Positions 61,347 to 64,000 of a stretch of DNA of 64,000 nucleotides are shown one piece after another. A program made the translations under genes and the position numbers. The stretch comes from Anodontia alba (Eukaryota > Mollusca > Bivalvia > Lucinida > Lucinidae): NCBI GenBank assembly GCA_964016985.1, contig OZ024830.1, positions 77,558,763 to 77,622,762 on the forward strand, in the 5' to 3' direction. The notes under the pieces are model-generated. The model made no database searches. It was not told the origin of the DNA and saw nothing but the letters and a program-made list of their open reading frames with translations. Position 1 is the first letter of the stretch. Each line of letters opens with the position of its first letter.

Positions 61347-61659
61347 GTAGGTTAATTTTCTCTTCAACCTTTAGGTAAAATGTTCGTTTCACAAGTGCCA
61401 CATAGACAGGACAAGGTATTCAGGTTTGTGCTGTTTACACCATGCAGCTATTTTAATGGTTGCTGTGGCATTTGGAAAGCTTGTACATGTCAAGGGAAGA
61501 GGTTTGAATCCTTTTAAAAGCAGAATTCAGTTCCCACTTGTATAGTGCTTCAGTGCATGGTCTTTCTTTATCATCCCTTCATCATCTTGATATGATTTAA
61601 ATAATTTTTAAAAGAGGCATAATTCACCAAGCCATCATCAACCGCATCCCTTCACACTT

Positions 61660-62085
61660 AACACTTGTCCTGCTGAACCCGGATATATCCTGCCTTTGCA
61701 AACTGTAGATTCTGCCTTTGCAAACAGTGTCGATCCAGATCAGTTGAAGAAGCCAACTGATTTGGATTTGCACTGTTTGTCATTCAGTATTTGAATTTAT
61801 ATGAACAACATGAGTCAAGTAATCTGATTGGCTGAAAATTAGAAGTGGGCATGGCATCTTAATTTATTCAGCATGACAAGGGTTAAAGGCCTCCTTAACC
61901 TTTACCACTCTCTGGGCTAATTCAGCAAACGACAATTTGATATTTTTCTTATTCTTCCAATAAAACAGAATTTGGCATTTCATGCAAAATGTCTCCAGTG
62001 GACTGATAAGAAATATATTTCAAATAAAAAAAAATACAGTATGTTGTCTGCTAAAAATTTTACCCAGAATGCTAAGCGTTAAAGT
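61660..62085. mobile_element. FB3 MITE followed by FB2 MITE
   Basis: FB3 61660-61890 with a duplicated CTGCCTTTGCAAAC in its left arm; FB2 61890-62085 from CTTAACCTTTACCACTCTCT to ACCCAGAATGCTAAGCGTTA, its right arm damaged. Confidence 0.75.
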
Positions 62086-62124
62086 GTAGCATCTGTGAGG
62101 GAGCAAATCTAATTGCCCTCATTT

Positions 62125-62535
62125 TTATATGCCCATTGGAAAAACGGGACATTCTGTAACTGGGTCTGGCGTCCCTCCGTCCGCCTGTACATAAACTTTT
62201 TCGTTTCCGGCTAACTCCACCTACAGTTTACATCCAATCAACCTGAAACTTAGACCATGATTTGGAGCAGTGCATATTGTTTCAGGGTTACAGTTCACCA
62301 AATATTAGCAGAGTTATGCCCCTTTGAAAATTCCTGGAAACTTCTCGTTTCCAGTTAACTCCTACAATTTACATCTGATCAAGCTCAAACTTGATTTATA
62401 GTTAGACTATGATGTGGAGCAGGCAATATTGTTTTTGAGGTTACAATCCACCAAATATTAACAGAGATTCTTGGTCATTATCTGAAGCAAAATGCAGTTG
62501 TAATGTACCTAAATCAAAGAAAATATGATACTTTC
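62125..62535 (+). mobile_element. Pearl-like fragment, TATATGCCCATTGG start
   Basis: Hairpin TGCCCATTGGAAAAACGGGA, then CCCTCCGTCCGCCTG, then two units (CTTTTTCGTTTCCGGCTAAC, ACATCCAATCAACCTGAAAC). No 3' end found. Confidence 0.6.
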
Positions 62536-62569
62536 AGACACTTTTTTTGCTGCACTGCTACTTTTAGCT

Positions 62570-64000
62570 CACCTGAGCCGAAGGCTCATGGTGAGCAATT
62601 GTGATCACTCTCCGTCCGTCGTCGTTATCGTTGTCGTTGTCGTCGTCGTCCGGATGTCCGTCTGTCCACAATCTTTAAACAACATCTCCTCCTAAACCAC
62701 TGGTGGGAATTTGACCAAACTTCACAGGAATGATCCTTGGTTGGTCCCCTTTCAAAATTGTTCAAATGGTTCTGGTTCATTGCATATCTAGGTCACAGGA
62801 GCTAAAAATAGATTTTTTAATTAAAAACTTAAAAAATCTTCTTGTCCGAAACCACAGGACCGATTTCAATATAATTTTGCAAAAATGTTCCTTTGGTGTT
62901 CCTCTACCAAGATTGTTCAAGCCATTTGGATTCGTCAAAAAAACATGGTCGGCAGGGGGGCAGGGCTTATTTTCCCTATATATCTATATAGAAGACTTTA
63001 AAAAGCTTCTTGTCCGAAACCACTGGACCGATTTCAATTTAATTTTGCAGATATGTTCCTTTGGTGATCCTCTACAAAGAATGTTCAAGCCATTTGGATT
63101 CGTCAAAAAACATGGCCGCCAGGGGGCAGGGCTTATTTTCCCTATATATCAATATAGAAAACTTTAAAAATCTTCCTTGTCAGAAACCATTGGACCAATT
63201 TCTATATTATTTTGCAGAAATGTTCCTTTGGTGATCCTGTACCAAGATTGTTCAAGCCATTTGGATTCGTCAAAAAACATGGCCGCCGGGGGGCGGGGCT
63301 TATTTTCACTATATATCTGTATAGAAAACTTTAAAAATCTTCTTGTCAGAAACCACAGGACCGATTTCCATATAATTTTGCAGAAATGTTTCTTTGGTGA
63401 TCCTCTTGCAAGATTGTTCAAGCCATTTGGATTCGTCAAAAAACATGGCCGCCAGGGGGCGGGGCTTATTTTCCCTATATATCTGTATAGAAAAAACTTT
63501 AAAAATCTTCTTGTCAGAAACCACTGGACCGATTTCCGTATAATTTTGCAGAAATGTTCCTTTGGTGATCCTCTTGCAAGATTGTTCAAGCCATTTGGAT
63601 TCGTCAAAAAACATGGCCGCCAGGGGGCGGGGCTTATTTTCCCTATATATCTATATAGAAAACTTTAAAAATCTTCTTGTTAGAAACCACTCGACCGATT
63701 TCAGTATAATTTTGCAGAAATGTTCCTTTGGTGATCCTCTACCAAGATTGTTCAAGCCATTTGGATTCGTCAAAAAACATGGCTGCCAGGGGGTGGGGCG
63801 GGGCTTATTTTCCCTTTATATCTATATAGAAAATTTAAAAAATCTTCTTATCAGAAACCACTGGAACGATTGCAATATAATGTGGCAGAAATGTTCCTTT
63901 GGTGATCCTGTACCAAGATTGTTAAAGCCATTTGGATTCGTCAAAAAACATGGCCGCCAGGGGGTGGGGCTTATTTTCCCTATATATCTATATAGAAAAA
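62570..64000 (+). mobile_element. AGCTCACC-type tandem-repeat element, runs off the window
   Basis: Starts AGCTCACCTGAGCCGAAGGC ... CATGGTGAGCAATTGTGATC, then CGTCGTCGTCGTCCGG, then eight units of about 165 bases (TTTGGATTCGTCAAAAAACA, ATGGCCGCCAGGGGGC, GAAATGTTCCTTTGGTGATC). Open frames of 100-160 codons on both strands are due to the repeat unit, not genes. Confidence 0.82.

Noticed and set aside
62730..63668. Frames of 145-163 codons on both strands near the right edge
   Set aside because: Both strands are open over the same tandem units of an AGCTCACC-type element; the peptides are simply the repeat unit translated.

Overview
This window is animal genomic DNA, most likely from a bivalve mollusc. 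It is AT-rich, intron-dominated and crowded with repeats. The bivalve call rests on pearl-like elements (internal tandem units plus runs of CCGT), tRNA-derived SINEs and very many palindromic MITEs. No bacterial gene organisation is present and the species cannot be named from the sequence.

The only host gene I can support runs left to right across nearly the whole window: 17 internal exons between 3541 and 61346, with GT/AG borders and mutually compatible phases. Together they encode about 450 residues of a PARN-family 3'-5' exonuclease that resembles PNLDC1, the piRNA 3'-end trimmer, more than PARN. The first exons (with the first two catalytic acidic residues) and the last exon (expected membrane tail) lie outside the window. 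Only about 1.35 kb of the 58 kb span is coding.

The introns are stacks of mobile DNA. 1-14 kb: a 24-bp minisatellite in two arrays, pogo/Tigger-like MITEs, three families of palindromic MITEs, a pearl-like element, and a four-level nest (hairpin and SINE-bearing CAGGG element inside a Tigger-like MITE). 14-31 kb: a second SINE type, a broken mariner close to exon 5, two related pearl-like elements, and many hairpins. 31-43 kb: an eightfold 45-bp tandem duplication of the exon 10 splice donor, a long array with inverted halves, a 3-kb A-tailed retroposed insertion that itself carries a CAGGG element, and a 4-kb AGCTCAC element with another tandem-repeat element nested in it. 43-50 kb: more pearl-like elements and hairpins around exons 11-14.

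The best preserved mobile element is a Ngaro-type tyrosine-recombinase retrotransposon at 50596-58428 in intron 14, same strand as the host gene. It encodes Gag with CCCH and CCHC fingers, reverse transcriptase/RNase H, tyrosine recombinase and an SGNH hydrolase, with split direct repeats ordered A1-ORFs-B1-A2-spacer-B2. Its three junctions expose a probable 7-bp crossover core, AAAATAA. A1 and A2 differ at one base in 348, so it is young. A 694-bp CAGGG-ended element has since inserted into A1. The likely biological theme is a piRNA-trimmer gene loaded with transposons and long intronic hairpins.
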